Under the pieces are notes generated by a model. It did not search any database, was not told the origin of the DNA, and was given only the letters and a program-made list of their open reading frames with translations. A stretch of DNA of 64,000 nt from Bradyrhizobium sp. AUGA SZCCT0283 (lineage in GTDB: Bacteria; Pseudomonadota; Alphaproteobacteria; Rhizobiales; Xanthobacteraceae), in contig NZ_JAFCLU010000007.1 in assembly GCF_018130385.1 (NCBI RefSeq), positions 1-64,000 of the forward strand. The letters run 5' to 3'. Shown here piece by piece: positions 17,879-28,235 of this stretch; position 1 is the stretch's first letter, and each line of letters starts with the position of its first letter. The translations under genes and the position numbers were made by a program.

Positions 17879-20800
17879 CTAGCGGACTGCAACCTCACGC
17901 ATCCCGGTTTCCTTTATCGTTGGCATCCACAATCTTGCCAACACCGGGATGACCAGCAGGCTGCAGATCGGGGAAAGCAGCATCCCGCCGACGATGACGC
18001 ACGCCAGTGGCTGCTGAACCTGCGAACCGATCCCTGTCGAGATGGCCGCCGGGACCAGGCCGATACACGCCGACAGCCCGGTCATGAAGATTTGCCGCAT
18101 CCTGGTTTCGGAAGCGCGGATGATGGCGTCCTCCGTCCCCATGCCCTCCTCGATGTCGCGGCGGATATAGGACATCAGCAGGATGCCATCCATCGCCGAG
18201 ACGCCGAACAGCGAGATGAAGCCAACCGCGGCCGAGACGCTGAAATTCAGGCCGCCGATATAGAGTCCGAGAATTCCGCCGGCCACCGCGAACGGAATGC
18301 CCGACAGCGCCAGCAGGCTGTCCCGTATCGAATTGAAAAGGCTGTAAAGCAGCATCAGGATCAGAAGCAGGCTCAACGGCACAATCAGCGCGAGCCGATT
18401 CTTTGCGTCGACCAGAGCGCCATATTCGCCCGACCATTCGAGCGAATAGCCCTGGGGGAGCGGAACGTTCTTCTGAACCCGCTCCTGGGCCTCGACCACG
18501 GTCGAACCGAGATCGCGGTCGCGGACGCTGTACTTCAGCGGGATAAAACGCTGGCTGTTCTCGCGGTAGATATAGGCCGCGCCGCTGACGAGCTTGATCA
18601 CGCCAAGATCGCCGAGCCGGATATAGGCGGTCGGCATCTTGGGATCCGAGTTTGGAAGCGCTACCGGAATCGCGCGAATGGCGTCGACATCCCTGCGGTA
18701 TTCGGGTGCCAGGCGGACCGTCAGCGCGAAGATCATCTCTCCTTCATAGACCTTGGAAACTTCCTGGCCGCCGATCGCGGCCTGGACCACGGAATTAATG
18801 TCGCTGATCGAGAAGCCGTAGCGCGCGGCCTTGGCGCGATCGATCTGGACGATCAAATTCGGCTGGCCGAGCAGGTTGAAACTGGCGGGGTCGGCGACGC
18901 CGCGGACGCCCGAGAGTTCGGTCTTCACCGATTTGGACAGCCGCTCCAATTCATTGAGGTCCCTGCCGAAGATCTTGATCGAGTTCTCGCCTTTCACGCC
19001 GGAGACGGCCTCCTCGATATTGTCCTGGATGTACTGCGAGAAATTGAAATCGACGCCGACGAATTCGCGATTGAGCTTCTCGCTCATCTGCTTGACCATC
19101 TGCTCCTTGGTCAGCCCAGATGGCCACGTGCCGGCCGGCTTGAGCGGAACGAAGAACTCGGCGAGAAACGAGCCGTCGGGATCGGTGCCTTCGTCACCGC
19201 GTCCCTGCTCGGAAAACACAGTCTGGACCGGCGGATAGCTCGATATGATGGCGCGGATCTTGGCCACCGTTTCCATCCCGGCCTCGAGCGTGATGGTGGG
19301 CGGCATCACGGCGCGGATCCAGAGGTTGCCCTCTTCCAGCTTGGGCAGGAACTCGGTGCCGAGTCGGAACCCCAGACTGAGGCACAGCACGAGAAACACC
19401 GCTGCGATAACAGCGGCGCGGCGATAGTTGCGGACCGCGCGCACCAGAACGGCCTGATAGAGCTTGCGGATATGGCGGACCACGAAGGTTTCGACTTCCT
19501 GGACATCGGCCGGCAGCAGCAATGAGGCCAGCACCGGTGTTACCGTGAAGGTCGCGATCACGGCGCCGAGCAATGCATAGGCGTAGGTCCGCGCCATCGG
19601 CCCGAAGATCTGGCCTTCCACACCCTGCATCGTGAAAAGCGGCAGAAACGCTGCGATGGTGATGATGACCGAAAAGAAGATCGCCTTGTCGACCTCGACC
19701 GCGCCGGTCAGGATCCAGCCAAGTTTGTCGCTGAGCCTGGCGCTGCGTCCCGGCGGCAGCCGTGGCGCGTGATGGGCGATCTGGCGGAAGATATTTTCCA
19801 CCATGATGACGGTGCCGTCGACGATGATGCCGAGATCGATAGCACCGACCGACAACAGGTTCGCGGACTCGCCCCGCATCACCGTGATCATCACTGCAAG
19901 CAATAGCGCCACCGGAATTGTGGCAGCGACGATCAACGCGCAGCGGAGGTCGCCCAGAAACACCCACTGGATAAGAAAGATGAGCGCTACTCCGAACAGC
20001 AAATTATGCAGAACGGTCTGCACCGTGATCGCAACGAGATCGCCGCGGTCATAGAATGGCACGATCTTGACGCCGGCCGGCAGCGATCCGTCGGAGTTGA
20101 TACGCTCCACCGCAGCGCGTACGCGCTTGACCACGTCCATGGTGCGTTCGAGTTTCTGCATCAGGACGATGCCGGTGACGACGTCGGTCCTGTCGTCACG
20201 GCCGGCGAGACCGAGCCGGGGCGCGTAGCCGATCTGGACCTTGGCTACGTCGGACACCAGGACCGGCACGCCGCCCTGTTGGGTCAACACGATATTGCCG
20301 ATATCGTCCAGCGAGGTGACGACGCCGATGCTGCGGACATTGACCGATTGTTCGCCGATCGCGATGGTGCGGCCGCCCACATTGGAATTGCTGGCCGAAA
20401 TCGCGGTCATGATCTGCGGCAGCGTCAGCCCATAGGCCATCATGCGGTCGAGATTGATCTCGGCCTGGAACTCCCTGGTCTTTCCGCCGAGCACGGCGAC
20501 GTCGGCGACACCGGGCACAATGCGCAGCTTGCGTTCGACCACCCAGTCCTGCAGCGTCTTGAGCTTCATGACGTCCATGCCCGGTGGCCCGGTAAGCTCG
20601 TAGCGAAAGATTTCGCTGATGCCTCCGGCGGGCGAGATCACCGGCAGGACGCCGGCCGGCAGAACCGCATCCTTCAGCCGGTTGATGGTCTGCTGACGAA
20701 CGAAATGATAGTCGCGGCCGTATTCGAACTGCAGACGGATAAAACCGAGCCCGTAGACGGTGTTGGAGCGGATGAACTTCAGGCCGGGCGTGCTGGCGAC

Positions 20801-21028
20801 CGCGATCTCGATCGGAATCGTGATGTAGCGCTCCACTTCCTCCGGCGACTGGCCTGCCTGCTGGGCGATGATCTCGATGATCGGCGGCGCCGGATCGGGA
20901 TAGGCCTCGATGTTCAGGGCCAGGAAAGCAACGCTGCCGAGACCGAGAAAGGCCACGTACGCGACCATCACCAGGAGCCGCCGCGAGAGGCAGAATGCGA
21001 TCAGACTACGCAGCATCGATGGCCCCAT
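17879..21028 (-). CDS. RND efflux permease, heavy-metal-efflux (CzcA/CusA) type
   Basis: 1049 residues. The HME-class signature in TM4 is DLGIIVDGTVIMVEN, with the Asp/Asp/Glu spacing of CzcA. TM1 is VMVAYVAFLGLGSVAFLALN, and the second membrane block includes SAMDGILLMSYIRRD. Proteins of this class export Co/Zn/Cd, Cu/Ag or Ni, but the N-terminal region and the adaptor lack His/Met-rich metal tags, so the substrate is open. The adaptor gene ends 9 bp upstream. It converges on slt. Confidence 0.88.
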   Translation of the reverse strand: MGPSMLRSLIAFCLSRRLLVMVAYVAFLGLGSVAFLALNIEAYPDPAPPIIEIIAQQAGQSPEEVERYITIPIEIAVASTPGLKFIRSNTVYGLGFIRLQFEYGRDYHFVRQQTINRLKDAVLPAGVLPVISPAGGISEIFRYELTGPPGMDVMKLKTLQDWVVERKLRIVPGVADVAVLGGKTREFQAEINLDRMMAYGLTLPQIMTAISASNSNVGGRTIAIGEQSVNVRSIGVVTSLDDIGNIVLTQQGGVPVLVSDVAKVQIGYAPRLGLAGRDDRTDVVTGIVLMQKLERTMDVVKRVRAAVERINSDGSLPAGVKIVPFYDRGDLVAITVQTVLHNLLFGVALIFLIQWVFLGDLRCALIVAATIPVALLLAVMITVMRGESANLLSVGAIDLGIIVDGTVIMVENIFRQIAHHAPRLPPGRSARLSDKLGWILTGAVEVDKAIFFSVIITIAAFLPLFTMQGVEGQIFGPMARTYAYALLGAVIATFTVTPVLASLLLPADVQEVETFVVRHIRKLYQAVLVRAVRNYRRAAVIAAVFLVLCLSLGFRLGTEFLPKLEEGNLWIRAVMPPTITLEAGMETVAKIRAIISSYPPVQTVFSEQGRGDEGTDPDGSFLAEFFVPLKPAGTWPSGLTKEQMVKQMSEKLNREFVGVDFNFSQYIQDNIEEAVSGVKGENSIKIFGRDLNELERLSKSVKTELSGVRGVADPASFNLLGQPNLIVQIDRAKAARYGFSISDINSVVQAAIGGQEVSKVYEGEMIFALTVRLAPEYRRDVDAIRAIPVALPNSDPKMPTAYIRLGDLGVIKLVSGAAYIYRENSQRFIPLKYSVRDRDLGSTVVEAQERVQKNVPLPQGYSLEWSGEYGALVDAKNRLALIVPLSLLLILMLLYSLFNSIRDSLLALSGIPFAVAGGILGLYIGGLNFSVSAAVGFISLFGVSAMDGILLMSYIRRDIEEGMGTEDAIIRASETRMRQIFMTGLSACIGLVPAAISTGIGSQVQQPLACVIVGGMLLSPICSLLVIPVLARLWMPTIKETGMREVAVR

Positions 21029-21037
21029 ACCGCCTGG

Positions 21038-22219
21038 TCACTGGCGCCACTCGTTGTCAACGAAGATCGCTCCCCGCGCGACCACCATTTCTCCGAAATC
21101 GAGACCGCTGCGAATCTGCGTCAAACCGTCCTGCTGGATACCGATGTCGACCACGCGGCGTTTGAACAGCCTCGGCTCGGTCTCGACCCAGACGGTGGCA
21201 ACATTCCCCTCGCGGATCACCGCGTCCGTCGGCACCGCCGGGCTCGTCGATCCATCGTCGATACTGATCTTGAACATCGCGAACATCTCGGCCTTGAGCA
21301 ATCCATCGGCATTCTCGATTTCGGATCGGACGACAACACGGCGCGTCGTCAGGTCCGACGCCGAGTTGATGGCGTTGATGCGGGCCTTGAAGATCCGGTC
21401 CGGCACCGCGGAAACCCTGGCCTCGATCTCCTGTCCGATACGCACCTGGGCGATATCCTGCTCGAAGATCTGGGCCTTCAACCACATCGTCGAGAGATCG
21501 GCGATCGTATACAGCGCGTCCCCTGAATCGGCTTTGACATGTTGCCCGGGCCCTACCTTGCGTGAAACGACGGTGCCGCCGATCGGCGCCGTGATCGTGG
21601 TCACGCGGCTGAGCATACCGGTCTGCTCGAGTTTCTGGATTTCCGCATCGGTACGGCCGAGAATCCGCAGCCGGACGCGCGCAGCTTCGAACGCCGTGTC
21701 AGCCGACCGCAGGTCATTTTCGGCGCTGGCGAGTTGCGCCTCGGCCTGCTGCAAATCCTTGGACGGCGCAGCCTTGCCCTCATGAAGATCGCGAACGCGC
21801 TTCTCGACGATCTGTGCCAGATTGTATTGGGAGGCTGCTTTTCTTTTTGCAGCCTGTGCCGCGATGAAATCGTTCTGTGGGACCAATTGCTCGGGGCTGT
21901 CGATTTCCAGCAGCGGATCGCCTCTCTTGACCTCGTCACCGGGCTTGGCAATCAGGCGGGTAACCCGGCCGGAGAATGGCGTCAGAACGATCGTGCTGGC
22001 ATCTTCATTGTATCCGATCAGACCGATTGCCGACCTTTGCGCGCGGAACGAATAGGTCCCGACCTTCACGATCTGCAGCTGATGCATTTGATCCGGGACG
22101 ACACGCAAAAAGTCCGCCCCCTTCATGGGGCCTTCCGCCACGGCGAACGATGCCATCAACGTCCCACCGAACAGCGGGGCAAGCAGTCCAAGCAAAAGCG
22201 CTTTCGCGGTCATTGACAT
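21038..22219 (-). CDS. RND periplasmic adaptor (CusB/CzcB family)
   Basis: 393 residues with an N-terminal signal (MTAKALLLGLLAPLFGGTLMASFA). The barrel-sandwich halves are VTRLIAKPGDEVKRGDPLLEI and ITAPIGGTVVSRKVGPGQHV, flanking a coiled coil (about residues 118–185), then beta-barrel and membrane-proximal domains. It bridges the inner-membrane pump and an outer-membrane channel that is not encoded here. The ribosome-binding region lies against the left edge of the repeat at 22224, so the promoter must be within or beyond that repeat. Confidence 0.88.
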   Translation of the reverse strand: MSMTAKALLLGLLAPLFGGTLMASFAVAEGPMKGADFLRVVPDQMHQLQIVKVGTYSFRAQRSAIGLIGYNEDASTIVLTPFSGRVTRLIAKPGDEVKRGDPLLEIDSPEQLVPQNDFIAAQAAKRKAASQYNLAQIVEKRVRDLHEGKAAPSKDLQQAEAQLASAENDLRSADTAFEAARVRLRILGRTDAEIQKLEQTGMLSRVTTITAPIGGTVVSRKVGPGQHVKADSGDALYTIADLSTMWLKAQIFEQDIAQVRIGQEIEARVSAVPDRIFKARINAINSASDLTTRRVVVRSEIENADGLLKAEMFAMFKISIDDGSTSPAVPTDAVIREGNVATVWVETEPRLFKRRVVDIGIQQDGLTQIRSGLDFGEMVVARGAIFVDNEWRQ

Positions 22220-22223
22220 GTCC

Positions 22224-22328
22224 TAGAGCGCGATGACTTTTCTTCGAATCGTCATCCCGCTCCATCTCTTTGATTTGAGCATGATCTTTTCGGAAAACCG
22301 GTACCCACTTTTCCGGATCATGCTCTAG
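22224..22328. repeat. 'GAGCATGATC' inverted repeat element
   Basis: Begins TAGAGCGCGATGACTTTTC and ends in an inverted repeat: GAGCATGATCTTTTCGGAAAA mirrored by TTTTCCGGATCATGCTC around CCGGTACCCAC. I know this element from memory as widespread in Bradyrhizobium and related genomes. Degenerate related phrases are at 17860–17875 and 29686–29715. It is immediately upstream of the CusB-like gene. Confidence 0.75.
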
Positions 22329-22473
22329 ACGATACCTCTGCCGCGCAACCCAAGACAAAGAAAATCGCGCGGGCCGCGCCCCGCAGCTCTACGCGTTCGC
22401 CGGCCAAGAAGCCGCCTGCAAGCCGGTGTCATGCAAGGGGGATCAAAACATGCGGTCGTCCGGTTTCCGCCGG

Positions 22474-23442
22474 TCAATCCACCTTGACGTTGGCGGCCTT
22501 GATCATCGGCCACCATTTTGCAATTTCGGCCTTCTGCCAGGTGCCGAGCGCTTCGGGCGTGAGCTTGTCCCTGGGCGGCATCTGCAAGCCGAGATTTTCG
22601 AGCTGCTTGCGTACCGCCGGATCGTTCAGGGCGTCAACCGCCGCGGCATTCAGCTTTGCGACGACATCCTTTGGCGTGTCCTTGGGCACCCAAAGGCCGG
22701 ACCACAGCGTCATGTGGAATCCGGGCAACCCCGCCTCGTCGACGGTCGGAATGTCGGAAGCCGATTCCACACGCTTACTATCGGTGATGGCATAGGCGCG
22801 GATGTTGCCGGCGCGCACCTGTCCGATCGAGTTCGAAGTCTGGTCGACGATCAGATCGATCTGGCCGGCGACGAGATCGTTCATCGCGGGGCCGGTGCCG
22901 CGATACGGCACGTATTGCAGCTTGACGCCGGCGAGGTTCTCAAAATAGAGCCCGGCGATGTGGCTTCCGGAGCCCGCGCCTGCGGTCCCGGCCGTCGGCG
23001 GCGACGGCTGCGCCTTCAGCCACGCCAGAAATTCCTTCAGCGACGTTGCCGGGACCGCCTTCTTGCTGACGATGATCATCGGATTGCTCGGCAGCAAGGC
23101 AACCGGTTCAAGATCGGTGACGAGGTCGTAGCCGAGCTTGTAGATCGCGCCGTTGGCGACGTGGGTACCGAGATGGCCGAAGCTGACCGTGTAGCCGTCG
23201 GGCGGCGAACGCACCGCGCGGCCGACGCCGACCGAACCGCCCGCCCCCGTCACGTTCTCGACCAACACCGTTTCGCCGAGCGTGACCTTCATGCGCTCGG
23301 CGAGGATTCGCGCCATCGCATCCGACGGTCCGCCGGCGGCGAACGGCACGATGATGGTGACGGGACGCGTGGGAAAGTTCTGGGCCAACGCCTGACCGCC
23401 CAACGTCAGCACGGCCAACGCGGCCCAAATTGCCTTGCGCAT
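22474..23442 (-). CDS. Bug/TctC-family tripartite tricarboxylate receptor
   Basis: 322 residues: signal peptide (AIWAALAVLTLGGQALAQ), family opening NFPTRPVTIIVPFAAGGPSDAMAR, then TAGTAGAGSGSHIAGLYFE, VPYRGTGPAMNDLVAGQID and the C-terminal WWPMIKAANVKVD. Starting at 23442 places AGGGAGG 5 bp upstream; the longer frame would extend into the palindromic repeat and is rejected. It is an orphan receptor with no TctAB genes. A truncated paralogous 3' end is at 15211. The ligand is unknown. Confidence 0.9.
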   Translation of the reverse strand: MRKAIWAALAVLTLGGQALAQNFPTRPVTIIVPFAAGGPSDAMARILAERMKVTLGETVLVENVTGAGGSVGVGRAVRSPPDGYTVSFGHLGTHVANGAIYKLGYDLVTDLEPVALLPSNPMIIVSKKAVPATSLKEFLAWLKAQPSPPTAGTAGAGSGSHIAGLYFENLAGVKLQYVPYRGTGPAMNDLVAGQIDLIVDQTSNSIGQVRAGNIRAYAITDSKRVESASDIPTVDEAGLPGFHMTLWSGLWVPKDTPKDVVAKLNAAAVDALNDPAVRKQLENLGLQMPPRDKLTPEALGTWQKAEIAKWWPMIKAANVKVD

Positions 23443-23468
23443 CACACCCTCCCTGAAGCAACTCGCCT

Positions 23469-23579
23469 CGTCATTGCCTGCAACAAACGCATAGCGTTTG
23501 TGCAAGGGAGCGAAGCGACGAGGCAATCCATGCTTCCGATGCCGCCCTTATGGATTGCTTCGCTTCGCTCGCAATGACG
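23469..23579. repeat. Palindromic repeat with arm insertion
   Basis: Same sub-type as 1647–1757, including the arm insertion CTGCAACAAACGCATAGCG. The intact right arm runs TGGATTGCTTCGCTTCGCTC to AATGACG. It fills the gap between the receptor gene and the threonine-synthase-like gene, whose stop codon is just 3 bp beyond. Confidence 0.85.
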
Positions 23580-23581
23580 GC

Positions 23582-24823
<1,242 letters not shown>

Positions 24824-24869
24824 TGATTGCTCTTTCGTTTCTTGTTGGGCGCGACCGGTGGGACACGCC

Positions 24870-26288
24870 TTACATATTCAGCACACGCCCATAAGCATCC
24901 AGCACGGCTTCCTTCATCATCTCCGACAGCGTCGGATGCGGGAATACCGTATGCATCAGTTCTTCTTCGGTGGTCTCCAGGTTCATAGCGACCACGTAGC
25001 CCTGGATCAGCTCGGTCACCTCGGCGCCGATCATGTGCGCGCCAAGCAGTTGTCCGGTCTTCTTGTCGAAGATCACCTTGATCAGGCCCTGGTCCTCGCC
25101 GAGCGCGATCGCCTTGCCGTTGCCGACGAAGGGGAAACGGCCGACGCGGATCTCGCGGCCCCCCTCTTTCGCCCTGGCTTCGGTCAGACCGACGGAGGCA
25201 ATCTGCGGGTGGCAATAGGTGCAGCCGGGAATGAGGTTCTTGTCCATGGCATGCGGGTGCAGGCCCTTGATCGCCTCGATGCAGACCACGCCTTCATGCT
25301 CGGCCTTGTGGGCCAGCATCGGGGGACCCGCGACGTCGCCGATGGCGTAGATACCGGGCACGTTGGTCTTGCCGTAGCCGTCGATCACCACGCAGCCGCG
25401 GTCGGTCTTGACGCCAAGTTTTTCCAGCCCAAGGCCTTCGATGTTGCCGACCACGCCGACCGCCGAGATCACCCGCTCGAATTCGACCGTTTGCGGCTTC
25501 TTGCCGTCGTCGATGGTGGCAACGACGCTGTCGGCCTTCTTCTCGAGTTTTGTGACTTTGGTGTTGCTGAGGATCTTGATGCCCTGCTTTTCAAACTGCT
25601 TGCGCGCCAGGCCCGCGATTTCAGCGTCCTCGACGGGGAGAATCTGCGGCAGCACCTCGACCACGGTAACGTCGGCGCCCATGGTGTGGAAGAACGAGGC
25701 GAACTCGATGCCGATCGCGCCGGAACCCACCACCAGCAGCGATTTCGGCATCCGCTCCGGCACCATCGCCTCGAAATAGGTCCAGACCAGTTTCTTGTCG
25801 GGCTCGAGTCCCGGCAGCACGCGCGGCCGGGCGCCGGTCGCGATGATGATGTGCTTGGCCTGATAGGCGCCCTCGCCCAGCGCGCCCTTTGGCGCCTCGA
25901 CGGCGGACTTCTTCACGGTGATCTTGCCGGGGGCGTCGATCGAGGCGTCACCCCAGATCACCGTGACCTTGTTCTTCTTCATCAGAAAACCGACGCCGTC
26001 ATTGAGGCGTTTTGAAACCCCGCGCGAGCGCGCCACGACCGCCTTGGGGTCGAACGACACCTTCTCGGCAGAGAGCCCGTAATCCTTGGCGTGCTGCATG
26101 TAATGGTAGATCTCGGCGGAGCGTAAGAGCGCCTTGGTCGGGATGCAACCCCAGTTCAGGCAGATGCCGCCGAGATAGGACTTTTCGATGATCGCCGTCT
26201 TGAAGCCGAGCTGGGCTGAGCGGATCGCGGTGACATAGCCGCCCGGGCCGGAGCCGATGATGATGACGTCGAAGGATGTATCGGCCAT
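24870..26288 (-). CDS. lpd: Dihydrolipoyl dehydrogenase (E3)
   Basis: 472-residue flavoprotein that reoxidises dihydrolipoamide with NAD+. FAD site IIIGSGPGGYVTAIRSAQLG, redox disulfide GGICLNWGCIPTKALL, NAD site LLVVGSGAIGIEFASFF, and the C-terminal His–Glu pair in HTVFPHPTLSEMM are all intact. GGGAG sits 5 bp upstream. As the last PDH gene in this cluster it presumably serves the pyruvate complex; a second copy for the 2-oxoglutarate complex would be elsewhere. Confidence 0.96.
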   Translation of the reverse strand: MADTSFDVIIIGSGPGGYVTAIRSAQLGFKTAIIEKSYLGGICLNWGCIPTKALLRSAEIYHYMQHAKDYGLSAEKVSFDPKAVVARSRGVSKRLNDGVGFLMKKNKVTVIWGDASIDAPGKITVKKSAVEAPKGALGEGAYQAKHIIIATGARPRVLPGLEPDKKLVWTYFEAMVPERMPKSLLVVGSGAIGIEFASFFHTMGADVTVVEVLPQILPVEDAEIAGLARKQFEKQGIKILSNTKVTKLEKKADSVVATIDDGKKPQTVEFERVISAVGVVGNIEGLGLEKLGVKTDRGCVVIDGYGKTNVPGIYAIGDVAGPPMLAHKAEHEGVVCIEAIKGLHPHAMDKNLIPGCTYCHPQIASVGLTEARAKEGGREIRVGRFPFVGNGKAIALGEDQGLIKVIFDKKTGQLLGAHMIGAEVTELIQGYVVAMNLETTEEELMHTVFPHPTLSEMMKEAVLDAYGRVLNM

Positions 26289-26305
26289 GGCGGCTCCCGT
26301 TCAAC

Positions 26306-26545
26306 TCAAGCAGTTGTTTCGCCGCGAGCGCGGCGATTGATAATAAGCACCCTGACCAGCCATTCGAGCGCGCCAATCAGACCAAGGATCGCCATCGCGG
26401 TCAGGACGATCGGTTGGGCGATGTTCCGCGCCAATTGCTCCCCGGCAAAGAACGCGGAGCGAAGAAATTCGAGCCCGACGGGGTTGAGCGCGACAACGGT
26501 GGCGAGCAGCATTGATATCCATGGCCAGCGTGTCCGGACATTCAA
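26306..26545 (-). CDS. Small two-span membrane protein in the PDH cluster
   Basis: 79 residues with no recognised family. Two hydrophobic segments (about 10–27 WISMLLATVVALNPVGL and 44–68 PIVLTAMAILGLIGALEWLVRVLII) are followed by a basic tail (NRRARGETTA). I choose a TTG start at 26545 because AAAGGGGG lies 6 bp upstream and no ATG gives a sensible N-terminus. It lies between pdhC (25 bp) and lpd (17 bp), so it must be co-transcribed with them. A membrane protein inside this operon is unexpected; no function can be assigned. Confidence 0.7.
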   Translation of the reverse strand: MNVRTRWPWISMLLATVVALNPVGLEFLRSAFFAGEQLARNIAQPIVLTAMAILGLIGALEWLVRVLIINRRARGETTA

Positions 26546-26570
26546 CGTTGCCCCCTTTAATTGGCGCCGC

Positions 26571-27923
26571 TTACACCATCATCATCACGGGGTTTTCGAT
26601 CAGCTGCTTGAAGGCGCCGATCAGCTCGGCCCCGAGCGCGCCGTCGATGGCGCGGTGATCGCAGGAAAGCGTGACGCTCATCATCTGCGCGATCTCGATC
26701 TTGCCGGCGCGCACCACGGGGCGCTCCTCGCTGGTGCCGACCGCCAGGATCGTGGCATGCGGCGGATTGATCACGGCGGTGAAGTGGTTGATGCCGTACA
26801 TGCCGAGGTTCGACACCGCCGTGGTGCCGCCCTGATATTCTTCCGGCTTCAGCTTGCGTGCCCGCGCCCGCGCCGCATAATCCTTCATCTCGGCCGAAAT
26901 CGCCGACAGCGTCTTGGTTTCGGCCTTGCGGATGATCGGCGTGATCAGACCGCCCGGCATCGCAACGGCCACGCCGATGTCGGAATGCTTGTGCTTGAGC
27001 ATGCCGGCTTCGGTCCAGCTCACGTTGCAATTGGGAATCTTCTGCAGCGCGATCGCCATCGCCTTGATGACGAAATCGTTGACCGAAAGCTTGTAGAGCG
27101 GCTTCTTTTCCTTGTCCTTGGGCGCGGCGGCGTTGATCTCCTCGCGGGCGACCAGCAGCTTGCCGATGTCGCAGTCCATGGTCAGGTAGAAGACCGGCAC
27201 GGTCTGCACCGATGCGGTGAGGCGCTGCGCAATCGTGCGGCGCATGCCGTCATGCGGCACGACCTCGTAGGAGCCATCTTCGAACAGCGCCAGAATCTGC
27301 TTGTCGGACATCCCGGGCGCAAACGCGCCCATAGGCGCGAGGCCCGGACCTGCCGCAGGCGCGGCAGCCGGGGCTTTCAAGCCCTTGCCGGATTTCGCGC
27401 CCTCGACGTCGCGCGCGACGACGCGGCCATGCGGGCCCGAGCCGGTGATACGTCCAAGTTCGATGCCTGCTTCCTTGGCGAGGCGGCGGGCGAGCGGCGA
27501 CGAGAAGATGCGAGCGTGACCGTTTGCTTGCGGAGCCGCGGTCGCTTGCGGCGCGGGCGCCGCTGCGGGCGCCGGTGTTGGAGCCGGTGCGGTTGCAGCG
27601 GCAGCAGCAGGCTTGGGCGCCTCGGCGGGCTTTGGTGCGGGCGCAGCCCCCGCTCCGGCGCTTGCTGCCTTCACGTCCTCGCCGTCGCCGGCCAAAACCG
27701 CGATGATGTCGTTGACGGGCACATCCTGGGTACCCTCGGGCACCAGAATCTTCGCAATCGTGCCCTCGTCGACCGCCTCGACCTCCATGGTCGCCTTGTC
27801 GGTCTCGATCTCCGCGATTACGTCGCCGGACTTGACCTTGTCGCCCTCTTTCTTGAGCCATTTGGCAAGGTTGCCCTTTTCCATCGTGGGCGACAGCGCG
27901 GGCATCAAAATGTTGATCGGCAT
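26571..27923 (-). CDS. pdhC: Pyruvate dehydrogenase E2, dihydrolipoamide acetyltransferase
   Basis: 450 residues: one lipoyl domain (about 1–80; lipoylated Lys in [12 protein letters not shown]), an Ala/Pro linker (about 85–140), the peripheral-subunit-binding domain ([20 protein letters not shown], about 145–180), and the acyltransferase core ending in [16 protein letters not shown] with the catalytic His and Asp. The E2 core scaffolds the complex and transfers acetyl to CoA. Its start is 2 bp after the DUF5076 gene stop. Confidence 0.95.
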   Translation of the reverse strand: MPINILMPALSPTMEKGNLAKWLKKEGDKVKSGDVIAEIETDKATMEVEAVDEGTIAKILVPEGTQDVPVNDIIAVLAGDGEDVKAASAGAGAAPAPKPAEAPKPAAAAATAPAPTPAPAAAPAPQATAAPQANGHARIFSSPLARRLAKEAGIELGRITGSGPHGRVVARDVEGAKSGKGLKAPAAAPAAGPGLAPMGAFAPGMSDKQILALFEDGSYEVVPHDGMRRTIAQRLTASVQTVPVFYLTMDCDIGKLLVAREEINAAAPKDKEKKPLYKLSVNDFVIKAMAIALQKIPNCNVSWTEAGMLKHKHSDIGVAVAMPGGLITPIIRKAETKTLSAISAEMKDYAARARARKLKPEEYQGGTTAVSNLGMYGINHFTAVINPPHATILAVGTSEERPVVRAGKIEIAQMMSVTLSCDHRAIDGALGAELIGAFKQLIENPVMMMV

Positions 27924-27925
27924 TG

Positions 27926-28231
27926 TCAGTGACCCTGTTGCGACCGGGACGTGGTTGAGCCCACATCGGTCGGCCGATTGATTTCGGCTTCGAACATGTC
28001 GACGATACGCGTCAGCGCCTCGTCCTCGGTGTAGCCGCTCTCGCGCGCATAGGCGCGGGAAGCGTGGCGGGCGATATCGACCAGCAGCAGGCCCCACATG
28101 TCAGGCTCCTCGAACGCGCGCTGGAACGCGATCGAGAGCCCGCCGTCGACCACGAAGGCGCGCAGCACTTCGACGGCATCCTCGCGGCCGATGACGTCGG
28201 GCGGCAACGGCTGTTCGTTGGGACCGGCCAT
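27926..28231 (-). CDS. DUF5076-type small protein
   Basis: 101 residues, acidic, mostly alpha-helical, with [20 protein letters not shown] and [21 protein letters not shown] recognise it as the DUF5076-like protein encoded between pdhB and pdhC in Bradyrhizobium and relatives; its role is unknown. It is packed 4 bp after pdhB and 2 bp before pdhC, so it is likely made in step with the complex subunits. An assembly or regulatory factor is a guess from position. Starting at 28231 avoids a spurious N-terminal extension inside pdhB. Confidence 0.8.
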   Translation of the reverse strand: MAGPNEQPLPPDVIGREDAVEVLRAFVVDGGLSIAFQRAFEEPDMWGLLLVDIARHASRAYARESGYTEDEALTRIVDMFEAEINRPTDVGSTTSRSQQGH

Positions 28232-28235
28232 GACC

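Noticed and set aside
23443..23526. 28-codon N-terminal extension of the Bug receptor
   Set aside because: It is translated from the palindromic repeat; the ATG at 23442 has a strong ribosome-binding site and begins the signal peptide.
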